DNA of 23,694 bases from assembly GCA_964635325.1 (NCBI GenBank), contig CAZWOL010000045.1, forward strand, positions 1 through 23,694, given 5' to 3'. The stretch is from BOG-1112 sp964635325. GTDB taxonomy: Bacteria > Bdellovibrionota_B > Oligoflexia > Oligoflexales > Bog-1112. Below, in pieces: positions 1-7,652 of the stretch. The notes under the pieces were generated by a model. That model was not told where the DNA came from. It ran no database searches and worked only from the letters and a program-made list of their open reading frames with translations. The translations under genes and the position numbers were made by a program. The stretch's first letter is position 1, and each line of letters begins with the position of its first letter.

Positions 1-1282
1 CATCGAGCAGTCCCGTTGCGATTTCAAAGGCAATGTCTCCAGCCTCGATATCTCCTCCGTGGTAATGCTCATCCGCAAGATCTAGACTTCTATCTGCAGC
101 TTCCAAAGCCTGGATGCCAGTCATCTGTAAGGTCTGAGATAGAGCTAGCTTGTCAGCTGCCGTATTACGCTGAGCAAGACCCACTGCAAGCTTTTCACCT
201 TCGTTGCTGGTCCGCTCAGTTTTAAAATTATAGGAGCGCTCATAAGGCACCTCATAAACCTCGGACTTACTCGTTTCGGAGGTCCGTAGCATGAAGAGTT
301 CGCGTCTTTGAAATTCAGGATTTCGTGCAAAACCATCTTCCAAAAGCTTTCTTGAAGCAGCCCTTACATTTTCAAAATCTTCATTACATCTTTTGGCTTT
401 ATGAGCCAACTTTTCAGCTAGTTCACCTGATCGTAAGGACTTCGTCAGGTCTTCCAATTGCGCAAATTTTGCTTCGACCTGACGTTCAATGGTTTGAGTT
501 TCGCGGTCGATCTCAAGAAAGTTCATATGAATTTGTGTATTCAGTAGGTCCGATCGAATCTTGCGATCATTGAAATCTTGGAGCACTTTATTTTGAAAAG
601 CTCTGAGACTACTGAATACCGATTCTATAAAATCAGCTTGTTGCCTGGCGGACTCTCTGTCGAGCGGTCGTGTGCTAATAAGAACAGAGTTTATGGCAGT
701 TTCAAAAGTTTTACCAATATCCTCAGCTAGACCCGACTTTGCGATAATCAAGAGAGCCATTCCCGTACCCACAACTTTGCTTCCATCGGAAGATTCAAAG
801 TACTTATCAAAGCTCTCTAAACGTCCATGCTCACGTGTATCCAATGCTATCGGTCTACCAATTTTTGTAGGATCGAAATGGATTGCAAAAGCTTGACTAA
901 ATTCTTTGAGAGGCTCCTGTTTGACTGGTGCTTTTGGTGCATCAAAAACCATGATCTTTTTGGTCTTGGTATCGGGTAAGTCATATTGCGAACTGTAGAC
1001 CGCTTTCCAATTCTCCCGATCTGAACGTGAAAAATAATCCTGCACGGAACGCCTAAAAAACTCTTGTGCAGCTGGAGTATCAAGCGACTTATAGAAATCT
1101 GAAAAATGTTCTGGTCGGCACGATCGTTTTTCCTGACGTACAGCAAAGTGCATTTTTGACCCAGAGTTGTCCTCCTGAGTTGAGAATACGAACTGGCAAG
1201 CTTCAACTTGTTGGGCAAAAATAAGGAAAAGCTGAAGGAAGAAAATCTTGTATATACGATAGAAAGAAAATCTATTGTTCAT
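1..1282 (-). CDS. Exported helical protein, C-terminus beyond the window (partial)
   Basis: An uninterrupted minus-strand frame of 427 codons runs from an ATG at 1282 off the left edge, so the C-terminus is missing. Residues 1-28 form a Sec signal peptide (basic start, hydrophobic run IFFLQLFLIFA, likely cleavage after VEA). The mature part is mostly predicted alpha-helix, with a heptad-like, charge-rich stretch at about 210-320. It ends at the edge in a helix containing DIAFEIATGLLD. The start overlaps the upstream gene by 11 bp, which suggests coupling. An in-frame ATG at 1297 (MSLKK) is an equally possible start; neither has a clear ribosome site. Its base composition is closer to the genome background than that of the three genes before it. 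I do not recognise the family. The final segment loosely recalls helices before pre-toxin domains of polymorphic toxins, but this is weak inference. Confidence 0.8.
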   Translation of the reverse strand, partial: MNNRFSFYRIYKIFFLQLFLIFAQQVEACQFVFSTQEDNSGSKMHFAVRQEKRSCRPEHFSDFYKSLDTPAAQEFFRRSVQDYFSRSDRENWKAVYSSQYDLPDTKTKKIMVFDAPKAPVKQEPLKEFSQAFAIHFDPTKIGRPIALDTREHGRLESFDKYFESSDGSKVVGTGMALLIIAKSGLAEDIGKTFETAINSVLISTRPLDRESARQQADFIESVFSSLRAFQNKVLQDFNDRKIRSDLLNTQIHMNFLEIDRETQTIERQVEAKFAQLEDLTKSLRSGELAEKLAHKAKRCNEDFENVRAASRKLLEDGFARNPEFQRRELFMLRTSETSKSEVYEVPYERSYNFKTERTSNEGEKLAVGLAQRNTAADKLALSQTLQMTGIQALEAADRSLDLADEHYHGGDIEAGDIAFEIATGLLD

Positions 1283-2261
1283 TTTTTTCAAACTCATGGC
1301 ATAAAGATTTGATAGATTCAGATACGCATTCATTGTTGTTGAATGCGCAAACTTTTTTGTGGAACAGATTTTGAGTTGCTTGGCTTGCATAGCTGATAAG
1401 AGTGAAAGTGTCCGTAATTTCTTTTCCGATAAGAGCGGATTGTTTGACAATTATGTTTTCGTTTTCCAAGGAAAATTGTTTTAGGGGTGCTGTTAAATCA
1501 TTGTCCGTATTGTCAGGTGTAGCCTCGATCTTACAAAGCTGCTTTGCAAGATCGCGTAATGCCGGATTATCACAAATAGTAGCTTCGAGATTAAGTAGTA
1601 TTCGATCTATGGCCTGCATCTCATTTTGCAAGCCCTTTCGAAGATAAGAGTTTCGAGTGGATAAAGTACTAGCATGGAGAGTGATAAGTAGAGAACCTAA
1701 GCTCGAAATATCTATTTTGCTTGCAAGTGTAAGAATGCTTTCACTCAGCATGGAAAGCTTTTTAGTCTCTGAAAGGAGATGTAGGAAGGACTCAATATGA
1801 GCTATCTTATCTGTTATACGTTCTTGCGTAGTGAGTGAAATATCGCGATCGATTTTATCGATCCGAACTGTGCAATCGTTTGCAAATTGACCGATCAAGG
1901 TCAAGCGTGGTTTTTTGTCGACAACTTGAAGTGGGCCGAAGCCACTGAAGCTTAAAGTATGGCTCCCTTTTTTTAAGGTATGAAGAGTAGGATCCGTTTG
2001 ATCTTGCTGTTCGATTCCGATCGTTAGGTCTGTTCCGCTGCATTGATATGTGTATGAGATTGAAAACAAGACCTCTGTTGGCATTCTAGCTGCAATGATA
2101 GGATGTTGAAGTATGCAATTGCGAAAATGTCCGGAATGGCTTTCACATTGCAATAGATTTTGACCCAAAAATAGCTGACCAAAAGATGGTTTCGACCAGC
2201 TATAGATACTTAGGAACATGAGAAGGAATAAGGTTTTTGTCTTGCTAGCCATGTTTATCAT
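1272..2261 (-). CDS. Exported two-part protein of unknown function, 329 aa
   Basis: The signal peptide is residues 1 to about 28 (LFLLMFLSIYSWSKPSFG, then Q). The mature protein appears to have two parts. About 30-145 alternates short hydrophobic strands and carries Cys39, Cys49, Cys73 and a Cys near 129, suggesting a disulfide-stabilised beta domain. About 150-329 is predicted helical, with more cysteines near the C-terminus. The ATG overlaps the upstream stop as ATGA (2258-2261), and AAGGA lies a few bases upstream, so this start is preferred over the ATG nine bases further in. The gene is AT-rich compared with the right half of the window: one 60-base line at 2041 counts 22 G+C. No family is recognised. 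It is the fourth gene of a five-gene run of exported proteins and probably acts with them. Confidence 0.85.
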   Translation of the reverse strand: MINMASKTKTLFLLMFLSIYSWSKPSFGQLFLGQNLLQCESHSGHFRNCILQHPIIAARMPTEVLFSISYTYQCSGTDLTIGIEQQDQTDPTLHTLKKGSHTLSFSGFGPLQVVDKKPRLTLIGQFANDCTVRIDKIDRDISLTTQERITDKIAHIESFLHLLSETKKLSMLSESILTLASKIDISSLGSLLITLHASTLSTRNSYLRKGLQNEMQAIDRILLNLEATICDNPALRDLAKQLCKIEATPDNTDNDLTAPLKQFSLENENIIVKQSALIGKEITDTFTLISYASQATQNLFHKKVCAFNNNECVSESIKSLCHEFEKNEQ

Positions 2262-3256
2262 AAGTCCTTTTTGATAATGGATTCATTTTGAATCAATTTT
2301 GTGATTTGCAATTGGAAAATTTTTGTAAGATTTGGATCATTGACAATATATCGAGTATGAAGTGCTGAAATAAGTTCAGTGATGATAACCGGGCAGCTCT
2401 CACTAAAAGAACATGCTCTGCGTAGTTTGTCTAAGTTTGGTGAGTTGCGAACCCTATCTTCAACGTAATGGGCTACTTTAGCAGGTGATTTTGTTAGCAG
2501 GTTGGCGAGTTTTTTGAATTCGAGAACTTGCTTACTATCGAGTACCGATAAAATAGCGATATTTGAGTAAATATCTACACATGATTCGGAGTGATGAGCT
2601 ATGCAGAGATTGAGGAGATAGCGTTCAATCTCTGTCTCCGTGCGATTCACTGAAGTTCGAAGCACTAGAGGAGCATGGTTACTTAAAGATGGCAGGCGTA
2701 GTATGCCCGATTCAAAATAGGTTTCGACTAGCCATTTATACTTTTCAGCAATTATCTCATCATCCGGATTGGCAAGAATATCATTGGTTATCGCGAGGTG
2801 ATGTATTGCGTCAAGATATTTTTTTTGTTCCAAAAAGGTGGAGATTTCTTCAATGATTTGAAGTTTCTTTGATGGGAGAGTTTCTGATTTCTCTTTGGAT
2901 GCGTTGGATCTCTCGGTTTTCGAAAGTCGTCGAAGAAGGTCTGGGTTTTTGGTCTCGATTTTTTTAAGCTTGCTTTTTCTGAGAAGGTCGTCAGAAATTT
3001 TTTGCAGTTCATTAGTTCTTGTTTTTATATCGACATCAATATTGTTCGACGGATCTATAGTAGGGGCGCGTAATTTCCCTAACATTCGGTTGCGACTGAT
3101 GTTTGGAATTAACCCTTCCCTATGTTTGCCATCAAGATGGTAGTTCAATTCAAATGTTAAAGTCTCTGCTTTATATGTATGGTGAATATGATGTTGATCG
3201 TTTGCCAGAGTGCTTAGTGGTGATATTAAAATTAAAAACAAAATAATGATATTCAT
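2258..3256 (-). CDS. Exported protein of unknown function, 332 aa
   Basis: The chosen start (ATG at 3256) gives a clean signal peptide, MNIIILFLILISPLSTLA, cleaved before ND. A longer frame from 3307 would add 17 residues, overlap the upstream gene and bury the signal, so I reject it. GGA lies about six bases before the ATG. The mature N-terminus is histidine-rich (QHHIHHTY) and followed by a short beta-like stretch. A Lys/Glu/Arg-rich linker spans about 75-130, and the rest, to 332, is helical and could be TPR-like. Cysteines are few and in the C-terminal half. It begins 13 bp after the 506-aa gene ends and overlaps the next gene by 4 bp, so cotranscription is very likely. Base composition is low in G+C; the line at 3241 counts 16 of 60. 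No family is recognised. Confidence 0.85.
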   Translation of the reverse strand: MNIIILFLILISPLSTLANDQHHIHHTYKAETLTFELNYHLDGKHREGLIPNISRNRMLGKLRAPTIDPSNNIDVDIKTRTNELQKISDDLLRKSKLKKIETKNPDLLRRLSKTERSNASKEKSETLPSKKLQIIEEISTFLEQKKYLDAIHHLAITNDILANPDDEIIAEKYKWLVETYFESGILRLPSLSNHAPLVLRTSVNRTETEIERYLLNLCIAHHSESCVDIYSNIAILSVLDSKQVLEFKKLANLLTKSPAKVAHYVEDRVRNSPNLDKLRRACSFSESCPVIITELISALHTRYIVNDPNLTKIFQLQITKLIQNESIIKKDL

Positions 3257-3269
3257 ATAGGATCCATTT

Positions 3270-4790
3270 TTAGATGGTAAAAAAGGGAAGAGAAACTTCA
3301 TCCTCATCTCCCTTTTTTGCGCTATCTGAACAAAGGTTAGCGCTTTGGATAATCCGCTGCTTCATGCTTGCTACAAGGCGAGGGATCTCTTTAAAAAAGC
3401 TGTCTTCTCTGTTTAGATTGTCACTAGTGATATTCAATAAGTGTTGTGTTTCAAGTTCGATGTTTTTTATGGAAATATTCGCATGTTCGCCAATGACTGC
3501 ACATGAGTCGAGCTCATCAAGAGCTTGTGAGAAAATGTTCCACCTGTTCTTTATTTTAGTGTGGTAGTAATTCCAAGCTTTTGATATTTTTCGTTGCGAA
3601 TGTATTTTTTCTATGTGGTGTGTGATGAGTTCTTTGCTGATCTGCTTAGAAAGCTGTGTTTTGTAATTGGCGATACTTTGGTCCATAGCTTCTATATTCT
3701 CTTTGAGAATAGTGTGTTGCTGTATGAAAAACTCTTGCTTAATAGCTACTGATTTTATGATTTGTTCTATAGATTGTCGGAACTTGAAGATTACACTTTG
3801 ATGTTTCTTAGATGTTTCTCCGGGCTCTTCGCTTTGTGCGCAAATAGGTTGGGCCAAGCGTTGGTATTCGTGGTCTGTTATGCGGTTTTCATGGAACCAT
3901 TGTTGCGCTTTCCTTGTTTCATCTTTAAGATGATCCATTGCTCTGCGAGCTCTTCTTTCACGTTTTTTATTCTCATGCTCAGCTATGAGTATGCCAGTAA
4001 CAATCGTAGCAAAAGCTACAACTGCAAAAATAATAAGTCCTGGCCCACTTGTTGTTAAAAGGATAGAGCCGGCAGCATCGCTTTCTATCGTAAAAAGAGT
4101 CAAAGCTGCAGAGGCAAAACTAATCCCTTTAATAGCTGCGTAGATGACAATAGACGTCGCTAGCACGGCTGTTCCTGACGCAATAGCGACGGATCGCGCT
4201 ACGGGATCTTCATTCAGAAAATTAGCGGGATTGGTTTTTTGGTATTGTAGATCTTCAATATGTGGAGGTGATGAGAGGTTTATTTGATCTACTCGGAGTG
4301 TCGGGATTAGTCTGGTGCAGAAATTAGAGCTGTGTGTGTTGTATGTATTTAAAGCGCTTAAAAAATCAGAAAAAAGAATTGCTTCGTTACTTAAATCGGC
4401 CGAAAAGTCGGCGAGATGCATTCTTTCAGAAATCAAGTTCTCCAATGATCGCAAGTCATAAGTTTCGTTTTCTAGATAGTGTTCGAAGCGGTTGATGCTA
4501 AGGTTGGTGGCGAGTAGAGTTTTCTCAATTTTATCATTAGAGTTGTGGTAGCGATCAATGAAACGGTTTAGATCTATCTGCGCATTTGCTATTGCATTTT
4601 GAATGCCTTGTTGAATCTGAGATGGAGCAATGATCTGACGTTCTGCTTCGACGTACTTTCGAGTAAAGTCCCAGTATTCAGAAAGAGTTTTGTCGATTTG
4701 GTGTTCAAAATCATCAACTTCATTAGCTTTTACAGCGCTGTGGACGAAAAATCCAAAAATGAATAAATATCTATGAATATTGCAGAGCAT
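3270..4790 (-). CDS. Exported helical protein with a central hydrophobic hairpin, 506 aa
   Basis: Residues 1-22 form a signal peptide (YLFIFGFFVHSAVKA, then NE). About 25-155 is charged and helical. About 199-234 and 241-271 are long hydrophobic segments (including VAIASGTAVLATSIVIYAAI and GLIIFAVVAFATIVTGILIA) separated by a short acidic turn. About 275-490 is again charged, helical and coiled-coil-like. Mature cysteines are at 158, 317, 430 and 487. Helices flanking a mid-sequence membrane hairpin behind a signal peptide is the layout of alpha-helical pore-forming toxins such as the Hbl/Nhe and ClyA-like groups. It would also fit an inner-membrane-anchored periplasmic scaffold. No diagnostic sequence motif was seen, so function is unassigned. 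It follows the 215-aa gene by 22 bp, and its ribosome site is weak (AAAGAAAG). Strongly AT-rich: the line at 4321 counts 16 G+C of 60. Confidence 0.87.
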   Translation of the reverse strand: MLCNIHRYLFIFGFFVHSAVKANEVDDFEHQIDKTLSEYWDFTRKYVEAERQIIAPSQIQQGIQNAIANAQIDLNRFIDRYHNSNDKIEKTLLATNLSINRFEHYLENETYDLRSLENLISERMHLADFSADLSNEAILFSDFLSALNTYNTHSSNFCTRLIPTLRVDQINLSSPPHIEDLQYQKTNPANFLNEDPVARSVAIASGTAVLATSIVIYAAIKGISFASAALTLFTIESDAAGSILLTTSGPGLIIFAVVAFATIVTGILIAEHENKKRERRARRAMDHLKDETRKAQQWFHENRITDHEYQRLAQPICAQSEEPGETSKKHQSVIFKFRQSIEQIIKSVAIKQEFFIQQHTILKENIEAMDQSIANYKTQLSKQISKELITHHIEKIHSQRKISKAWNYYHTKIKNRWNIFSQALDELDSCAVIGEHANISIKNIELETQHLLNITSDNLNREDSFFKEIPRLVASMKQRIIQSANLCSDSAKKGDEDEVSLPFFTI

Positions 4791-4812
4791 AGAAGACTTT
4801 CTTTAAAAAAGA

Positions 4813-5460
4813 TTAATATCTTGTGTAAATGATCACAATTTTTTGAAGTGTCATATCAAGGCATTCGGAATTGATGTACACTCGAGCTTCGAAATTCGAT
4901 ATTGGTTTTTGAATGCTGGTGCTGAGGTGAACATGTGAGCCTTCTGGAGAAAGACCAATGCCTTCGTGAAATTTATAGTGGAAACGAAGGCCTCCTTCTT
5001 CCGGATGCTCAGCCCAATACGCTTCAAATTCTCGTAGGTTAAACGTTCTTTTGGCAAGCTGCTTGGATTCAGCTGCAACAAGATCAAGCGCAAATTCGTC
5101 GCGATCAAAGCCTGGACAAGGATACTGACCGAACTTATACATGTGAAACTCAGATTTTGTTTTCGCTTCGAAGTAGAATTTGACTAAAATATCGCCTGGG
5201 TAATCAAATCTTAGGTATGGGCCGTATGCCAAATATCCTTTTCTTTCGTCTGAGGCCCATACAGCGCCTTGTTGGGAGCCAACAGTATTGAATCTTTTGA
5301 ATTGCTCTATATCCAAGGAATACTGCGTAATTGCATAGTCCTCCGCTTCACATTGGGGGACTCCGTTTTCGTGACCTGATGAAACACACCCCGCTTTGAG
5401 TGGGGTGGTCATTAAATGGAAAAGAATAATGTGAAGGAAGAGTTGAATGATCTGTTTCAT
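4813..5460 (-). CDS. Exported beta-rich protein, possibly carbohydrate-binding-like, 215 aa
   Basis: This is the first gene of the five-gene exported cassette. The ATG at 5460 is chosen because GAGGA lies five to six bases upstream; an in-frame TTG 12 bases earlier is less likely. Residues 1-23 are a signal peptide (LFLHIILFHLM ... LKA). The mature protein begins GC, and four cysteines (25, 37, 115, 200) could form disulfides. Residues 65-140 have the rhythm of a beta-sandwich (WASDERKGYLAYGPYL, then DYPGDILVKFYFEA, then ALDLVAAESKQLAKRTF). This resembles jelly-roll modules in sugar-related proteins, where a GPY strand precedes a v.F.l strand and a DV.a strand. That resemblance is my reading of the pattern, not a confirmed hit. 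The second half (150-215) also looks beta-rich. Confidence 0.85.
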   Translation of the reverse strand: MKQIIQLFLHIILFHLMTTPLKAGCVSSGHENGVPQCEAEDYAITQYSLDIEQFKRFNTVGSQQGAVWASDERKGYLAYGPYLRFDYPGDILVKFYFEAKTKSEFHMYKFGQYPCPGFDRDEFALDLVAAESKQLAKRTFNLREFEAYWAEHPEEGGLRFHYKFHEGIGLSPEGSHVHLSTSIQKPISNFEARVYINSECLDMTLQKIVIIYTRY

Positions 5461-5513
5461 GAAAATCCTCAAAATGAATGGTTGGACAGGCTTTGCAAAA
5501 AAAGGCCGACGCT

Positions 5514-5542
5514 CGTATAGTCTTTTCGATTTAGAAAAGCAA
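5514..5542 (-). promoter_or_regulatory. Sigma70-like promoter of the exported cassette, with a palindrome in its spacer
   Basis: On the minus strand, -35 TTGCTT (5542-5537) and -10 TATACG (5519-5514) are separated by exactly 17 bp, 54 bp before the ATG at 5460. The spacer and -35 edge contain a perfect inverted repeat, CTTTTC-N6-GAAAAG (5522-5539), placed where an operator would block or tune RNA polymerase. The assignment rests on consensus match only. Confidence 0.5.
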
Positions 5543-5626
5543 TGAAAGACGGTGAAGTCACGTTGGGAAAAATGTAAACCGAATGGTCAAAGCGGAATCT
5601 TGATACACGACACTTCGCTCTTGCGT

Positions 5627-5632
5627 TATAAT
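5627..5632 (+). promoter_or_regulatory. Perfect -10 hexamer before the matrixin gene
   Basis: TATAAT lies 20 bp before the ATG at 5653, which would give a very short leader. No good -35 sits at 16-18 bp. The nearest, TTGATA (5600-5605), is 21 bp away, so the promoter may be weak, activator-dependent or not used. Confidence 0.35.
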
Positions 5633-5652
5633 GATGTCAAACCATCGAGAGT

Positions 5653-6405
5653 ATGCCATTGCGAATTTTCATCCTCTTGCTCAGTTTTCTAAGTCATTCT
5701 GCTTATGCATTTGTGCTTCTATCAGGACCAAAAGAAGCAAGGCTCCCGGTATCTCCGCAATCTCCGACAATTACGTTTTACTGGGATGGAAGTGCACCGA
5801 GCTTGCGTGCTGTTGATGAGGTGTTGGGTGGACGGTGGATAGGGCTGAGCGATCACGATTTAATGCGTGAGGCGATCTTGTACGCGTTCAATGTGTGGAA
5901 TGAGGTTCCGGGTTCTTACTTACGCTTTGCGCTTGTTGAAGATACGAGTGTGTCCCCAGATACATCTGACAAAAAAAATGTGATTGTCGTGAAGCGTGAT
6001 AAGAATGTGACGTCAGCAGCCTATGCTTTGCCGAATGTTGAAAATAAGACGATCGTCGACTGTGATATCAACGTTGCAGATCATGCTGTCAACCTTAGCG
6101 ATATGCTCTACATACTTACACACGAACTTGGTCACTGCATTGGCCTCGGACATGCGCACGCCAATTACGGAGCTATTATGGGGTACTCACGTAGTCGTCG
6201 TAACACACGACTGGGGGCTGATGATATGGCTGGTCTGCTCTATCTCTATCCTGATCCTGCTATGTTTGATGGAAAGAGTCAGTCCTTTGGAGCCTGTGGC
6301 AAAGCAAGTGCTGTTCAGCCTAACAGTCGAGGTCAAAGGGCTATAGCGCTTTCTTTTCTCCTGCCGCTTTTCTTGGTGGGTCTGTGTAGGCGCCGCAAGC
6401 CATAA
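5653..6405 (+). CDS. Matrixin-like zinc metalloprotease with a C-terminal sorting-type tail
   Basis: A secreted zinc endopeptidase of the matrixin/metzincin group. Residues 1-19 form a signal peptide (ILLLSFLSHSAYA). The zinc motif HELGHCIGLGH is at 157-167: His157, His161 and His167 as ligands and Glu158 as the catalytic base. The Met-turn is AIMGYS with Met176. YLYP at 197-200 matches the usual end of the catalytic domain. No clear prodomain cysteine switch is seen. The tail has three parts: Cys215 in FGACGK, a hydrophobic segment (IALSFLLPLFLVGL, 231-244) and a final RRRKP. This is the layout of C-terminal sorting signals of the MYXO-CTERM/rhombosortase type, which implies processing and surface display or lipid attachment; that destination is inference. 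The leader is short and the ribosome site weak (GAGAG just before ATG). Transcription is divergent from the exported cassette. Confidence 0.88.
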   Translation: MPLRIFILLLSFLSHSAYAFVLLSGPKEARLPVSPQSPTITFYWDGSAPSLRAVDEVLGGRWIGLSDHDLMREAILYAFNVWNEVPGSYLRFALVEDTSVSPDTSDKKNVIVVKRDKNVTSAAYALPNVENKTIVDCDINVADHAVNLSDMLYILTHELGHCIGLGHAHANYGAIMGYSRSRRNTRLGADDMAGLLYLYPDPAMFDGKSQSFGACGKASAVQPNSRGQRAIALSFLLPLFLVGLCRRRKP

Positions 6406-6411
6406 TGTGCT

Positions 6412-6440
6412 TTGACTTTGCTGTTAGCATAGACTATCTT
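6412..6440 (+). promoter_or_regulatory. Sigma70-like promoter of the NUDIX-GrpB gene
   Basis: TTGACT (6412-6417) and TATCTT (6435-6440) are separated by 17 bp and lie 54-82 bp before the ATG at 6494. Spacing is ideal, with one and two mismatches to consensus. Confidence 0.6.
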
Positions 6441-6493
6441 GTCAAACTTTGCTTTTTTCAGCACTTTCCATTCCATCTTCATCTGAGGGTTCC

Positions 6494-7480
6494 ATGAGTT
6501 CGACAAAAATCGTCGCAGCTGCGGGTGCGTTCGTCTTTGATAAGGATGATCGCGTTTTTCTAGCAAAATTTACGAAGAAATTTAATCAGCAGTGGTCTAA
6601 CCCAGGTGGGAAGATCGAGTTTGGCGAGAGTCCCCATGATGGCGCCCGACGTGAGCTTTTTGAGGAAAGTCATTTTCAAATTCAAACTCTCGAATACCTC
6701 CAACACGGTTCGTTTACGGTCAATGACACACATGTTGTCTACATCGACTTTATGGCGGACTGTCCGGAGTCTTACGAAGTAAAGCTCAATGCAGAATTCT
6801 CTGAGTGGGGCTTCTTTGCAGCATCGGACCTTCACGAGATGGATATCGATGCACGAGCTAGAGAGAATATCCTTATCGCCATGCGTATGCGTTCGAAGAG
6901 ACGTCTTGCGAAAATGCTGCGTGAACACGAATTGGGTCTGATGCGTAAGGGGCTGAGCCTGCAGGCGCATAGCCCTAAGTGGTCACAAGCCTATGCAAAA
7001 CTAAGTGAGGAGCTGCATCGTTGTTTGGGGAATATGGGCGATCTCCATTGGCAACACATCGGTAGTACTAGCATTCAAGGTCTGCTTGCGAAGCCGGTGC
7101 TTGATATTCTGATGGAGTATGCGGGTGAAGTGGAGTTGAAGAGCGTCATCGCAAAATTAGAACAGCTTGGTTTTACTTATAAAGCCGATGCGATCGGCAA
7201 GGCGTTTGCTGATCAAGCGGACGAGAATCGCCATTTCTTTTCGTTTTACGGCCCAGACCATGCGATAGACTATGTTCACTTGCACCTGGTGCCTAAAGAT
7301 TATCCCCATGCTCGCAGAATGTTGGCTTTCCGCGAGGCTCTGCAAAAGTCAAAATCTGCTGTAGAACGTTACAATGCACTGAAGCTGAAGCTACTCATGA
7401 CAGGTTTATCGCGAAGAGACTATACATTGAGCAAGACGGCATTGGTGAATGAAATTATGGCAGCTAAGGCTCCACATTAG
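6494..7480 (+). CDS. NUDIX hydrolase fused to a GrpB (UPF0157) nucleotidyltransferase-like domain
   Basis: A two-domain cytoplasmic enzyme of 328 aa. Residues 5-135 are a NUDIX domain whose box runs from Gly39 through Glu45, Arg53-Glu54-Leu55 and Glu57-Glu58. The usual glycine near the end of the box is His60, but the metal-binding glutamates are intact. NUDIX domains hydrolyse nucleoside-diphosphate derivatives. After a basic helical linker (131-155), residues 160-325 match GrpB/UPF0157 proteins, with HIGSTSIQGLLAKPVLDILM at 188-207, a nucleotidyltransferase-like glycine-serine motif followed by an acidic residue. ATG 6494 is chosen because GAGGG lies five to six bases upstream; the frame could open earlier at 6449 only with an alternative codon. 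The substrate is unknown. The fusion suggests that nucleotide clean-up is linked to nucleotidyl transfer, perhaps around CoA or NAD metabolism, but this is conjecture. Confidence 0.9.
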   Translation: MSSTKIVAAAGAFVFDKDDRVFLAKFTKKFNQQWSNPGGKIEFGESPHDGARRELFEESHFQIQTLEYLQHGSFTVNDTHVVYIDFMADCPESYEVKLNAEFSEWGFFAASDLHEMDIDARARENILIAMRMRSKRRLAKMLREHELGLMRKGLSLQAHSPKWSQAYAKLSEELHRCLGNMGDLHWQHIGSTSIQGLLAKPVLDILMEYAGEVELKSVIAKLEQLGFTYKADAIGKAFADQADENRHFFSFYGPDHAIDYVHLHLVPKDYPHARRMLAFREALQKSKSAVERYNALKLKLLMTGLSRRDYTLSKTALVNEIMAAKAPH

Positions 7481-7484
7481 AACC

Positions 7485-7513
7485 TTGACAGGGGATCGAA
7501 TTCTTTATACTTT
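7485..7513 (+). promoter_or_regulatory. Promoter of tRNA-Leu
   Basis: A perfect -35 TTGACA (7485-7490) lies four bases after the NUDIX-GrpB stop. The -10 is TACTTT (7508-7513, 17-bp spacer) or TATACT (7506-7511, 15-bp spacer). Transcription would start just before the tRNA at 7527. Confidence 0.55.
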
Positions 7514-7526
7514 CAATGGCCTCCAC

Positions 7527-7615
7527 GCTCGAGTGGTGGAATCGGTAGACACACAGGACTTAAAATCCTGTGGAGAGTAATCTCCGTGCCAGTTCAATTC
7601 TGGCCTCGAGCACCA
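7527..7615 (+). tRNA. tRNA-Leu (UAA anticodon)
   Basis: The cloverleaf can be drawn directly. The acceptor GCTCGAG (7527-7533) pairs with CTCGAGC (7605-7611), followed by discriminator A and an encoded CCA. The anticodon stem CAGGA/TCCTG encloses loop CTTAAAA, giving anticodon TAA, which reads UUA and UUG. The long variable arm (GGAG-AGTAA-TCTCC) is typical of a class II tRNA. The T-arm is GCCAG-TTCAATT-CTGGC. Confidence 0.97.
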
Positions 7616-7652
7616 TCATCTTACTCATAACAAATCAGATAGTACTAAGATT

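Noticed and set aside
847..1218. 123-aa minus-strand open frame
   Set aside because: It lies in another frame of the long exported gene that runs from 1282 to the left edge, and has no signal or domain.
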